46,873 nt of DNA from Bacteroidales bacterium. GTDB lineage: Bacteria; Bacteroidota; Bacteroidia; Bacteroidales; P3. Under the pieces are notes generated by a model. It was not told where the DNA came from. It did not search any database and worked only from the letters and a program-made list of their open reading frames with translations. Numbering within the stretch: the first letter of the stretch is position 1; each line of letters starts with the position of its first letter. The stretch spans positions 1-46,873 of the forward strand of contig JAISUE010000079.1 of assembly GCA_031272245.1 (NCBI GenBank). Reading direction: 5' to 3'. A program made the position numbers and the translations under genes. Below are positions 25,780 through 32,606 of this stretch, piece after piece.

Positions 25780-26208
25780 ATGCAGGAATACATAGCTAAA
25801 AATTTATTAGACTTAAAGCGAATAGCAAAGGACGTGATTGCAAATTATGAGAATGAGCGTATTTTTGCTTTTAAGGCAGAAATGGGAACAGGGAAAACAA
25901 CATTTATTAAAGCTATATGTGAAGAACTTGGAGTAGAATCGTTAGTTAATTCTCCTACATTTGCCATCGTTAATACGTATGTTTCTTATAATGGTTCGGA
26001 TATTTATCATTTTGATTTTTATAGATTGGAAAAAGAAATGGATGCATTGGATATAGGTTTTGAGGAATATCTTTATAGTGGAAATTATTGTTTTATCGAG
26101 TGGATAGAGAAGATACCAAATTTGTTACCTCAAGAATACGTTCTTATAGAAATAAAAATAATGGAAGATAAGAGTCGAATGATACTCTGTTACAAAAGAA
26201 ATAAATAA
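25780..26208 (+). CDS. tsaE: tRNA threonylcarbamoyladenosine biosynthesis ATPase TsaE
   Basis: A 142-residue P-loop ATPase, the usual size for TsaE. Walker A is MGTGKTT, followed by the family motif NSPTFAIVNTY and the HFDFYRLEK stretch; the C-terminal CFIEWIEKIPNLLP is also typical. TsaE works with TsaB and TsaD to form t6A at position 37 of ANN-decoding tRNAs in the cytoplasm. TsaB and TsaD are not in this window. It is followed at 56 bp by purE, which has its own promoter box. Confidence 0.93.
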   Translation: MQEYIAKNLLDLKRIAKDVIANYENERIFAFKAEMGTGKTTFIKAICEELGVESLVNSPTFAIVNTYVSYNGSDIYHFDFYRLEKEMDALDIGFEEYLYSGNYCFIEWIEKIPNLLPQEYVLIEIKIMEDKSRMILCYKRNK

Positions 26209-26235
26209 TATAAAAACAATTTATTAAAATAGTTG

Positions 26236-26243
26236 TAATTTTG
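26236..26243 (+). promoter_or_regulatory. -7 promoter box (TAATTTTG) for purE
   Basis: TAATTTTG matches TAnnTTTG and lies 21 bp before the purE ATG; no -33 TTTG was seen. Confidence 0.5.
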
Positions 26244-26264
26244 TAAAAATAAAAAATAGAAAAT

Positions 26265-26804
26265 ATGAATAATACAAATGTAAAGCAAAAAAATCAAAAT
26301 GAAAAACCTATGGTTAGTGTTATAATGGGTTCTACTTCCGATTTACCAATAATGGAAAAAGCATTGGAATTTCTTGATAAAATGGAAATATGCTTTGAAG
26401 TTAATGCACTTTCTGCTCATCGTACGCCCCAAGAAGTTGAAAACTTTGCAACGAATGCGGCTAAGAGAGGTATTAAAGTTATTATTGCTGGAGCAGGAAT
26501 GGCAGCTCATTTACCCGGAGTTATTGCTTCTATGACTACTTTACCTGTTATAGGTGTTCCTATAAAGTCATCGTTAGATGGAATGGACGCTGCTTTAGCT
26601 ATGTTACAAATGCCTCCGGGAATACCTGTTGCAACCGTTGCAATAAATGGAGCATTAAATGCTGCAATTCTTGCTTTACAAATACTTGCTCTTTATGATG
26701 AAAACTATGCTGTAAAAATTAACACCTATAAAGAAGAATTAAAAGGAAAAATAGTGAAAGCTAATGAAGAATTAAACAAATTAAAATATAAATATAAGGT
26801 GTAA
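26265..26804 (+). CDS. purE: N5-carboxyaminoimidazole ribonucleotide mutase
   Basis: A class I PurE of 179 residues, which moves the carboxyl group of N5-CAIR to give CAIR in purine synthesis. VIMGSTSDLPIM is the N-terminal phosphate-binding loop, ALSAHRTP carries the catalytic His, and AGAGMAAHLPGV plus GVPIKSSLDGMDAALAMLQMPPGIPVATVAING complete the signature. About 16 extra polar residues precede the core. It is followed one base later by the kinase/dCMP deaminase gene, so both are in one operon that links purine and pyrimidine nucleotide supply. Confidence 0.96.
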   Translation: MNNTNVKQKNQNEKPMVSVIMGSTSDLPIMEKALEFLDKMEICFEVNALSAHRTPQEVENFATNAAKRGIKVIIAGAGMAAHLPGVIASMTTLPVIGVPIKSSLDGMDAALAMLQMPPGIPVATVAINGALNAAILALQILALYDENYAVKINTYKEELKGKIVKANEELNKLKYKYKV

Positions 26805-26805
26805 T

Positions 26806-27837
26806 ATGATAGTAATAGGAATAACCGGTACTCTTGGAGCAGGAAAAGGAACTATTGTAGAAATATTAAAAGAGAAGGGGTTTAAGCATTATTCTGTTCG
26901 GGATTTTCTTGTTGAACGAATATCACAAGCAGGAATGAAGGTAGATCGTGATTCCTTAACAATAATGGCTAATCATCTGAGGGAAAACTTTGGAGCAGAT
27001 TATATTGTTCGCTCTATTTTGGAAACAACTACAGGAACAAGAGATAATTGTATAATAGAAAGTATAAGAAATACGTCAGAAATAGAGTATTTAAGACGTA
27101 ATGCATGTTTTTATCTTTTGAGTGTAGATGCAGATATAAAAGTTCGCTATGAAAGAATATTGCAACGCAAATCCGAAACCGACAATGTAGATTTTAAAAC
27201 CTTTGTAAAAAATGAGCAACGTGAGATGTCGTCTTTAAATATAACGAGCCAAAATATCGCAGAGTGTATGGCGATGGCTGATTTTACATTTGATAATAGT
27301 GGGAGTTTAGCTGCACTTGAAAAACAAGTAGAAGAAACTATAAACAAGATAGAACATAAAAACTGCAGACCAACTTGGGATGAGTACTTTATAGAATTGG
27401 CTAATGCAGCGGCAAGACGTGCCACTTGTGATAGAGGTAGAAGTGGATGTGTTATAGTGAAAGATAGACAGGTTTTAGTAACAGGTTATGTAGGTTCTCC
27501 TATGGGGTTGCCGCATTGCGATGAAGTAGGACATCTTTTTAAGCAAACAACTCATGAAGACGGAACAATTACTAATCATTGTGTTAGAACTGTTCACGCA
27601 GAACAGAATGCTATATGTCAGGCAGCAAAGCGAGGCATAGCAATAAATGGTTCTACACTTTATTGCAGAATGACTCCATGTCGTACTTGTGCAATGTTAA
27701 TAATAAATTGTGGAATAAAACGTGTAGTTTGTGAGAAACGCTATCACACAGCGCAAGAAAGCGAAGATATGTTTTTGCAGGCAGGAGTGGAGTTAGTATA
27801 TTTTTCAACAGATATTTTAGAATATTCAAATCAATAG
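26806..27837 (+). CDS. Fusion of a P-loop nucleotide kinase-like domain with a dCMP deaminase domain
   Basis: The 343 residues have two parts. The N-terminal ~185 residues are a P-loop kinase-like domain: Walker A GTLGAGKGT (8-16), a KHYSVRDFLVERI segment, IIESIRNTSEIEYLR and a lid-like RYERILQRKSE, closest in style to dephospho-CoA/nucleoside monophosphate kinases. The C-terminal part is a zinc cytidine/deoxycytidylate deaminase with the ligands and proton shuttle in HAEQNA (His264, Glu266) and TPCRTC (Cys292, Cys295). The deaminase should convert dCMP to dUMP for thymidylate synthesis. Related fusions are known to me from fungi and some bacteria. It is operonic with purE (1-bp gap), and a strong terminator follows. 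Confidence 0.87.
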   Translation: MIVIGITGTLGAGKGTIVEILKEKGFKHYSVRDFLVERISQAGMKVDRDSLTIMANHLRENFGADYIVRSILETTTGTRDNCIIESIRNTSEIEYLRRNACFYLLSVDADIKVRYERILQRKSETDNVDFKTFVKNEQREMSSLNITSQNIAECMAMADFTFDNSGSLAALEKQVEETINKIEHKNCRPTWDEYFIELANAAARRATCDRGRSGCVIVKDRQVLVTGYVGSPMGLPHCDEVGHLFKQTTHEDGTITNHCVRTVHAEQNAICQAAKRGIAINGSTLYCRMTPCRTCAMLIINCGIKRVVCEKRYHTAQESEDMFLQAGVELVYFSTDILEYSNQ

Positions 27838-27892
27838 ATATGTATTATTACTGCTAATACAAAATTTCTTTTAGAAAATTAATACAATAAAA

Positions 27893-27930
27893 AATGTCAA
27901 CTGTTTAAATGGTTGGCATTTTTTTTATTT
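27893..27930 (+). terminator. Intrinsic terminator after the deaminase gene
   Basis: AATGTCAAC (27893-27901) pairs with GTTGGCATT (27912-27920) with one T-G wobble and a 10-nt loop. A run of T residues follows. The A-rich left flank would let it act on the minus strand as well. Confidence 0.8.
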
Positions 27931-28098
27931 TCCGGATATAAATAGAAATTATAATTAAAAATATCACTAATTATCCAATATAAAAATCAGGTAATTTTGT
28001 TTTTTTTTCAGCATTTTTTTTGCCATTTTCATATTCCTTTTGTCCATTGAGCAGATATTTATAAAGATTTTTGTAAGTAAATAAAATAAATAAAAAAA

Positions 28099-28130
28099 TT
28101 TGTTTATTAAAAAAAAAGATTATACCTTTG
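28099..28130 (+). promoter_or_regulatory. Complete -33/-7 promoter with a long leader
   Basis: TTTG at 28099-28102 and TACCTTTG at 28123-28130 are separated by 20 bp. The next ATG with a protein-like context is 173 bp further on, so the transcript has an unusually long leader for this window. Confidence 0.65.
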
Positions 28131-28228
28131 CCTCGTAAAATGTTGTTATAAAATAATCTGTAAAGATGATAAAACACAATAGTATAACGGAAGTTCTATA
28201 TTTGTCTGATGTTTTTAATAAGACAAAC

Positions 28229-28267
28229 ATTTGCTATTATTACATCTCATTTATGCAAATTTTTTTA
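28229..28267 (+). terminator. Weak terminator-like hairpin in the leader (possible attenuator)
   Basis: ATTTGC (28229-28234) can pair with GCAAAT (28255-28260) and T7 follows directly. The stem is short and AT-rich with a 20-nt loop. Together with the 7-bp hairpin at 28201-28227 it could end transcription early, giving a leader RNA of about 125 nt. Confidence 0.3.
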
Positions 28268-28303
28268 TTATTTAAATATATTAAAAATTAAATCTTTACA
28301 AAA

Positions 28304-28460
28304 ATGAAAAGAAAAACCTTAATTATTATGATGGGTGTCTGAAGTGTATTACAAAATGGCTGCTGCTGCCGCTATTGACAGAGATGTACGCAAGGCTAAT
28401 TTATACTTGCGAAGCATTGACAGAGTGAGGGCATCAGCAGATAGTTTATCAGATTATTAA
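28304..28460 (+). pseudogene. Frameshifted small gene or pair of overlapping small ORFs
   Basis: ATG 28304 opens a 12-residue frame (MKRKTLIIMMGV) that looks like the beginning of a signal peptide and stops at 28340-28342. In another frame a GTG at 28335 (or ATG at 28356) opens a 41-residue frame that begins MSEVYYKMAAAAAID and ends RASADSLSDY, with stop at 28458-28460. One frameshift would join them into a protein of about 52 residues. The second part has a protein-like composition (charged, Ala-rich, helical) rather than AT noise. It may be the remnant of a longer gene, two coupled micro-ORFs, or a sequencing error. It is 19 bp upstream of the outer-membrane barrel gene and shares its transcript. 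Confidence 0.35.
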
Positions 28461-28479
28461 AATTTTATATTATAAATAT

Positions 28480-29109
28480 ATGAATAGATTTATTATTTTA
28501 GTAGCATGCGTTTTGGCGTGTTTTAGTTCATCTGCTCAAGATTTGGGTGCTTATGGTTTTCAGATTTCATTGGGTTATATTCCCAATACTGTATTTGAAG
28601 GCAAGCTTACTTCTTGGTCAGAAACTCTCACTATGGACGGAAATGTTTTTAATGCCAAAACAAGTTTTTATGCTTTTTTCAATGGAAAGCGGAATTTATT
28701 AGCTATAGGAGCTGCTATTGGAGCGAATCTTCATCATTACACAATTAATGATTTTCGTAATCCGGATAATCCGTTGTCTATAGTAAAACCAGATCTTGCG
28801 AACAGGAGTATCACAGGTTGGGGGTTGCATATCGGACCAGCTTTGGGCTTTGGTTCAAAAAGAATGCTTGCGCTTATTATATCACCGCAAATAGAATTTA
28901 CTAATGTTAAAGTTGGTGAACAGGCAACAGCTAATTTGAACATACCTCTGAATATTGATGTTGTTATAAGAGGTTGGGCTTCTTTAGGTTTGACTTATAG
29001 ACTTTTAGATACAAAAGTTAAAGATGACAATAAATCTATGGAGTACAATGTTCAACCTAACATTGAATTTCGTTTGAGTTTCTTTAGATTATGGCGAAAT
29101 AATCGTTAA
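28480..29109 (+). CDS. Predicted outer-membrane beta-barrel protein
   Basis: The 209 residues start with a signal peptide (MNRFIILVACVLACFSSSAQ). The rest alternates in a way that suggests about eight to ten beta strands (YGFQISLGYIPNTVF, NLLAIGAAIGANLHHY, GWGLHIGPALGFGSKRMLALIISPQIEF, GWASLGLTYRLL, NIEFRLSFFRLW). I do not recognise a named family. No catalytic motif is visible. It probably sits in the outer membrane. It is preceded by the frameshifted small ORF on the same transcript and closed by a strong terminator. Confidence 0.65.
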   Translation: MNRFIILVACVLACFSSSAQDLGAYGFQISLGYIPNTVFEGKLTSWSETLTMDGNVFNAKTSFYAFFNGKRNLLAIGAAIGANLHHYTINDFRNPDNPLSIVKPDLANRSITGWGLHIGPALGFGSKRMLALIISPQIEFTNVKVGEQATANLNIPLNIDVVIRGWASLGLTYRLLDTKVKDDNKSMEYNVQPNIEFRLSFFRLWRNNR

Positions 29110-29135
29110 TGTATTATTATATTTAATGTGATATG

Positions 29136-29170
29136 AAAAGAGGCTGTTTTTTATGAAACAGTCTCTTTTG
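29136..29170 (+). terminator. Strong intrinsic terminator (bidirectional)
   Basis: AAAAGAGGCTGTTT (29136-29149) pairs with AAACAGTCTCTTTT (29156-29169) over 14 positions with one G-T wobble and a 6-nt loop; the T-tract is part of the stem. Confidence 0.85.
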
Positions 29171-29253
29171 TATTTTGAATCAAAATATGTTTGGAAAAAT
29201 TGTAGAAATAATATCGTTTAATTTTCTTTTAAGCATATTGAATCTAAATTTAT

Positions 29254-29261
29254 TATCTTTG
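29254..29261 (+). promoter_or_regulatory. -7 promoter box (TATCTTTG) for the GlsB-like gene
   Basis: TATCTTTG followed by C lies 20 bp before the ATG at 29282. Confidence 0.55.
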
Positions 29262-29281
29262 CCTCATAAAAACCAAATATT

Positions 29282-30220
29282 ATGAGCCATAAATCATTAG
29301 ATACATCATACGTTATCTCACCTGTAGATAAAAATCTTATTAAAAAAGAACTTACAGATGAAATATTTTTTAAGAAAACAAAAAAAGGAAATCGCACCAT
29401 TTATATAACAACAGCCCATAAGTCACCTAATATAATGAAAGAACTTGGACGTTTGCGAGAAATATCCTTTGGTGCAGAAGGAGGTGGTAGTGGAACATCG
29501 TGTGATATAGATAAATATGACGTTTTGCCGGAGCCGCATTGTTATAAACAACTTTTTATTTATGACCCACAGGAAGAGGAAATTATAGGTGGGTATCGTT
29601 TTCTTATAGGTAAGAATATTTTGAGGGACAGTAACGGAGAATTGCAAAGTGCTACTGCAGATTTATTTGAATTTACGGACGAATTTTGCAAACGTTATTT
29701 GGATAATACTATGGAACTTGGGCGTTCCTTTGTTAGACCTGATTATCAGCCAACAAACAGTATTAGAAAAGGCATTTATTCTTTGGATAATTTATGGGAT
29801 GGAGTAGGGGGATTGTCATTAAAATATCCTGAAGTTAAATATTTTTTTGGAAAGGTAACTATGTACCCTTCAATGAACACAAAAGCACGTGATTATATTT
29901 TGTTTTTTTACAAAAAGCACTTTCCAGACAATGAAGGATTAGTTTTTCCTAAAAAAGAAGTACGTATTGTAAGCGATTTAAACGAATTAAACAATCTTTT
30001 TAACGGTAAAAGTTACAGAGAAGACTATCAAATATTGGTTCAAAGTGTAAGAGCATTAGGCGAAAACGTACCACCATTGTTTAATGCTTATATGAATTTA
30101 AGTTCAACAATGAAATCGTTTGGAACAGCATTAAATACCCATTTTTCAAACGTAGAAGAAACAGGAATTTTAGTAACAATAGCTGATATTTATCCAGATA
30201 AACAGAAGCGGTATATTTAA
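29282..30220 (+). CDS. GNAT-type N-acyltransferase (hemolysin/OlsB family, GlsB-like)
   Basis: The 312-residue protein belongs to the long-chain acyl-transferring GNAT group (COG3176): REISFGAEGGGSGTSCDIDKYD, LFIYDPQEEEIIGGYRFLIG, and MELGRSFVRPDYQP followed by LWDGVGGLSLKYPEVKYFFGKVTMYPSMN, which form the acyl-donor site. In Bacteroides GlsB makes N-acylated glycine, the first step to glycine lipids; in other bacteria OlsB makes lyso-ornithine lipid. Glycine as substrate is inferred from the phylum. No GlsA-like O-acyltransferase lies next to it. It is monocistronic and convergent with the response regulator, with 22 bp in between. Confidence 0.78.
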   Translation: MSHKSLDTSYVISPVDKNLIKKELTDEIFFKKTKKGNRTIYITTAHKSPNIMKELGRLREISFGAEGGGSGTSCDIDKYDVLPEPHCYKQLFIYDPQEEEIIGGYRFLIGKNILRDSNGELQSATADLFEFTDEFCKRYLDNTMELGRSFVRPDYQPTNSIRKGIYSLDNLWDGVGGLSLKYPEVKYFFGKVTMYPSMNTKARDYILFFYKKHFPDNEGLVFPKKEVRIVSDLNELNNLFNGKSYREDYQILVQSVRALGENVPPLFNAYMNLSSTMKSFGTALNTHFSNVEETGILVTIADIYPDKQKRYI

Positions 30221-30242
30221 GATGCTTTATGTGATTTTTTTC

Positions 30243-31442
30243 TTATAACACATAATTTTTTACATCATTCAGTGTTATTTTATCTTCACTTAAAATTGTT
30301 AACCGTTCAATAATGTTGCGAAGCTGCCTTACATTTCCACTAAAATTCATTTTGGTGATAACTTCAACAGCTTTTGATTCAATTTTTTGCGGTTTTTTTC
30401 CATTTTCTGCAGCAAATTCTTCTAAAAAATACTCTATTAATAAAGGTATATCTTCTTTTCGGTCATTAAGACTTGGAACTTTTATTTCAATAACGCAAAG
30501 CCTATGATATAAATCTTCTCTAAATTTTCCATTTTCTATTTCTTTTTGTAAATCTTTGTTAGTTGCGGCTATAATTCTAACATCTACAGTTATTTCCTTT
30601 TCGCTTCCTACGCGACAAATTCTTTTTTCCTGCAAAGCTCTTAATACTTTACTTTGAGCCGATAAGTTCATATCTCCAACTTCGTCTAAAAATAATGTGC
30701 CTCCGTCTGCTTGTTCAAATTTACCTTTTCTATCTTTGATAGCAGAAGTAAAAGATCCTTTAACATGACCAAATAATTCACTTTCTATCAATTCATTTGG
30801 AATAGCAGCACAATTTATTTCAACGAATGGTTTATCTTTTCTGTTGCTGTTTTCGTAAAGCATTTTTGCTACAAGTTCTTTTCCGGTACCATTTTCTCCG
30901 GATATTAAGACTCTGGCATCAGTAGGAGCAATTTTTACTATTAAATTTTTCATCATAGTTATTGCTGTACTGCTTCCAATTATTTTTGTTTTACTTATTG
31001 AAGAACTTTTAGAATTGAGAGTTTTTTTTATATCTTGAACTATTCCATATTTATTAACGGTTTTAATATCTTTTAAAACCCGATTGACTGTTGTAATCAG
31101 TTTATTTAAATCTAAAGGTTTTTCTATATAATCTGCTGCTCCTTGTTTCATACATTCAACAGCAGTTTCTATATCTCCGTGTCCGGATATCATAATAAAA
31201 GGTACATTTGTATTTTTAGTGTTTAAACTTCCATTTTTTACGGCTGCTAATACTTCTATTCCATCCATTTTTGGCATTTTTATATCACACAAAACTAAAT
31301 TAAAATCGTTATTGCTATTTAATTTTTGCACAGCTTCAAATCCATCAGCAGCCTCTTCTACAATAAAATTTTCATATTCTAAAATTTCTTTTAGTGTTCT
31401 GCGAATAGCCTTTTCATCGTCTATTATAAGTATAGTATACAT
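30243..31442 (-). CDS. Sigma-54-type response regulator lacking a DNA-binding domain
   Basis: The 399 residues contain a receiver domain (residues 1-120; acidic pocket Asp8, Asp9; phosphoacceptor Asp53 in CDIKMP; conserved Lys in YIEKPLDL) and an AAA+ sigma-54 activator domain (about 150-385) with Walker A GENGTGKE, Walker B GGTLFLDEVGDM and an arginine-finger region. The sigma-54 contact loop reads GSFTSA instead of GAFTGA, keeping the essential Phe-Thr. The protein stops right after the R domain (NVRQLRNIIERLTIL ... LNDVKNYVL), so the usual Fis-type helix-turn-helix is missing. It would have to act from solution or through a partner. No histidine kinase lies beside it. A -7 box is at 31474-31467. 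Confidence 0.9.
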   Translation of the reverse strand: MYTILIIDDEKAIRRTLKEILEYENFIVEEAADGFEAVQKLNSNNDFNLVLCDIKMPKMDGIEVLAAVKNGSLNTKNTNVPFIMISGHGDIETAVECMKQGAADYIEKPLDLNKLITTVNRVLKDIKTVNKYGIVQDIKKTLNSKSSSISKTKIIGSSTAITMMKNLIVKIAPTDARVLISGENGTGKELVAKMLYENSNRKDKPFVEINCAAIPNELIESELFGHVKGSFTSAIKDRKGKFEQADGGTLFLDEVGDMNLSAQSKVLRALQEKRICRVGSEKEITVDVRIIAATNKDLQKEIENGKFREDLYHRLCVIEIKVPSLNDRKEDIPLLIEYFLEEFAAENGKKPQKIESKAVEVITKMNFSGNVRQLRNIIERLTILSEDKITLNDVKNYVL

Positions 31443-31466
31443 TTATTTATATTTATTTTATTAGCA

Positions 31467-31474
31467 CAAAAGTA
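31467..31474 (-). promoter_or_regulatory. -7 promoter box (TACTTTTG) for the response regulator gene
   Basis: Read on the minus strand, TACTTTTG lies 24 bp before the start codon at 31442. Confidence 0.55.
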
Positions 31475-31561
31475 TTAAAAAAATGCTAACATTATCGTCT
31501 TTTTTACAAATTAAGAGAAACTAAATAATCGCATAAATTTTTCTATTCTATATCTTTTAAT

Positions 31562-31569
31562 TATCTTTG
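31562..31569 (+). promoter_or_regulatory. -7 promoter box (TATCTTTG), probably for pcm
   Basis: TATCTTTG followed by CA fits TAnnTTTG. It lies 223 bp upstream of the pcm start, so the leader would be long. Confidence 0.5.
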
Positions 31570-31599
31570 CAAAATGTAAATTTTGGAAAAGAGGATAAT

Positions 31600-31698
31600 A
31601 TGAATAACCATAAAAAAAAGAAGACAATTTTCAGTTGTCAATTTTATAATAAAAATGAAAATATAGAAAGTAATAAATTCTTATGTATTATAAATTAA
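31600..31698 (+). CDS. Possible 32-residue leader ORF
   Basis: ATG at 31600 is 30 bp after a promoter box and follows a purine-rich GAGGATAAT. The frame encodes a basic peptide (MNNHKKKKTIFSC...) with no recognised motif and ends 94 bp before pcm. It could be a leader peptide or chance in AT-rich DNA. Confidence 0.2.
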   Translation: MNNHKKKKTIFSCQFYNKNENIESNKFLCIIN

Positions 31699-31792
31699 TT
31701 TTGAATATAAATAGATAAATATGTCGGAAGTGTATAAAATGATACAGACAATAAATTATCAAAATGGAAAATAAATTATTTAATAGATAAAA

Positions 31793-32449
31793 ATGTTAAC
31801 AGACTCTTATAGACATAAAGGATTAAGAAAAAAACTTGTAGATGAATTAAGTAAAAAAGGGATTTTTGATAAAAAAGTTTTAGATGCAATCAATGCTGTA
31901 CCGCGACACTTTTTTATGGATTTTGCGATTGCTCCAGAAATAGCATATAGCGACAAAGCAATTCCAATAGATTGTAAGCAAACTATTTCTCAACCTTTTA
32001 CAGTTGCTTTTCAAACACAGTTGTTAGAGCTTAAAAATAAAGATAAGATATTGGAGATAGGAACAGGTTCCGGTTATCAGACGGCTGTTTTATGCCAGCT
32101 AAAATCAAATGTATTTACAATAGAAAGACAGCATAATTTGTTTATTAAAGCAAAAACGCTTTTAATTTCAATGGGTTATAAGCCAAAATGTTATTTTGGA
32201 GATGGATATTTAGGATTACAGTCCTGCTCTCCATTTGATAAAATTCTTGTAACATGTGGAGCGCCACAAATACCAGATGGATTGATAAAACAGTTAAAAG
32301 TAGGTGGGATTATGATTATTCCAATTGGAGAAGAAACTCAAATAATGTATAAAATTGTAAAAATATCAGAAAACGAATTGAAAAAAGAGGCATTGGGTGA
32401 TTATAAGTTTGTTCCTATGTTAGAAGAGTTGGAAATGAAAAAAAGTTAA
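31793..32449 (+). CDS. pcm: Protein-L-isoaspartate O-methyltransferase
   Basis: The 218-residue enzyme repairs isoaspartyl sites in aged proteins by methylation with S-adenosylmethionine. VPRHFFMDFAIAPEIAYSDKAIPI and the substrate-binding ISQPFTVAFQTQLLEL are family hallmarks; LEIGTGSGYQTAVL is SAM motif I, VFTIERQ the acidic end of strand 2, and ILVTCGAPQIPDGLIKQLKVGGIMIIPIG motifs II-III. It acts in the cytoplasm. It stands alone, 157 bp upstream of the porP start, and may share no promoter with it. Confidence 0.95.
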   Translation: MLTDSYRHKGLRKKLVDELSKKGIFDKKVLDAINAVPRHFFMDFAIAPEIAYSDKAIPIDCKQTISQPFTVAFQTQLLELKNKDKILEIGTGSGYQTAVLCQLKSNVFTIERQHNLFIKAKTLLISMGYKPKCYFGDGYLGLQSCSPFDKILVTCGAPQIPDGLIKQLKVGGIMIIPIGEETQIMYKIVKISENELKKEALGDYKFVPMLEELEMKKS

Positions 32450-32606
32450 AATTTCTTTTGAAAATTGTAACCAATTACTGTTTTTTTCGTTAAAAAAATC
32501 GTTGAAAAAAAATAAAAAAATAGAGAAATGATGCGAGTTTAATTATTTTTTCGTAATATTGCAGCCGAAAAAAGAGAGAATTTGTAACATAATAGATAAA
32601 AACTAT

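Larger units (their letters stand above)
27931..28303. other. AT-rich spacer with promoter and a structured leader
   Basis: No convincing gene. The left part is AT-rich without pattern. A full promoter lies at 28099-28130. The leader behind it holds the hairpin TTTGTCT (28201-28207) / AGACAAA (28221-28227) and a weaker ATTTGC (28229-28234) / GCAAAT (28255-28260) pair followed by T7. A 41-codon frame (28166-28291) overlaps this and is probably chance. Confidence 0.55.
31475..31792. other. Spacer holding the pcm promoter and a leader with micro-ORFs
   Basis: TATCTTTG at 31562-31569 matches the plus-strand -7 consensus. Between it and pcm lie about 220 bp with three short frames: 31600-31698 (32 residues, preceded by GAGGATAAT), 31721-31774 (17 residues, begins MSEVYKM) and 31764-31790 (8 residues). 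A small inverted repeat GACAA/TTGTC lies at 31623-31639. Nothing else stands out. Confidence 0.5.

Noticed and set aside
26806..27837. Phage-defence deaminase system
   Set aside because: Although P-loop/deaminase fusions occur in defence, the gene is operonic with purE and next to tsaE, with no defence genes nearby.
27971..28177. Minus-strand gene of 68 residues
   Set aside because: Phe/Lys-rich product of AT-rich DNA; it overlaps a strong plus-strand promoter and has no motif. The bidirectional terminator at 27893-27930 would fit, but that alone is not enough.
28166..28291. 41-codon plus-strand frame in the leader
   Set aside because: Its codons run through both leader hairpins and the T-tract, and its composition is that of AT noise.
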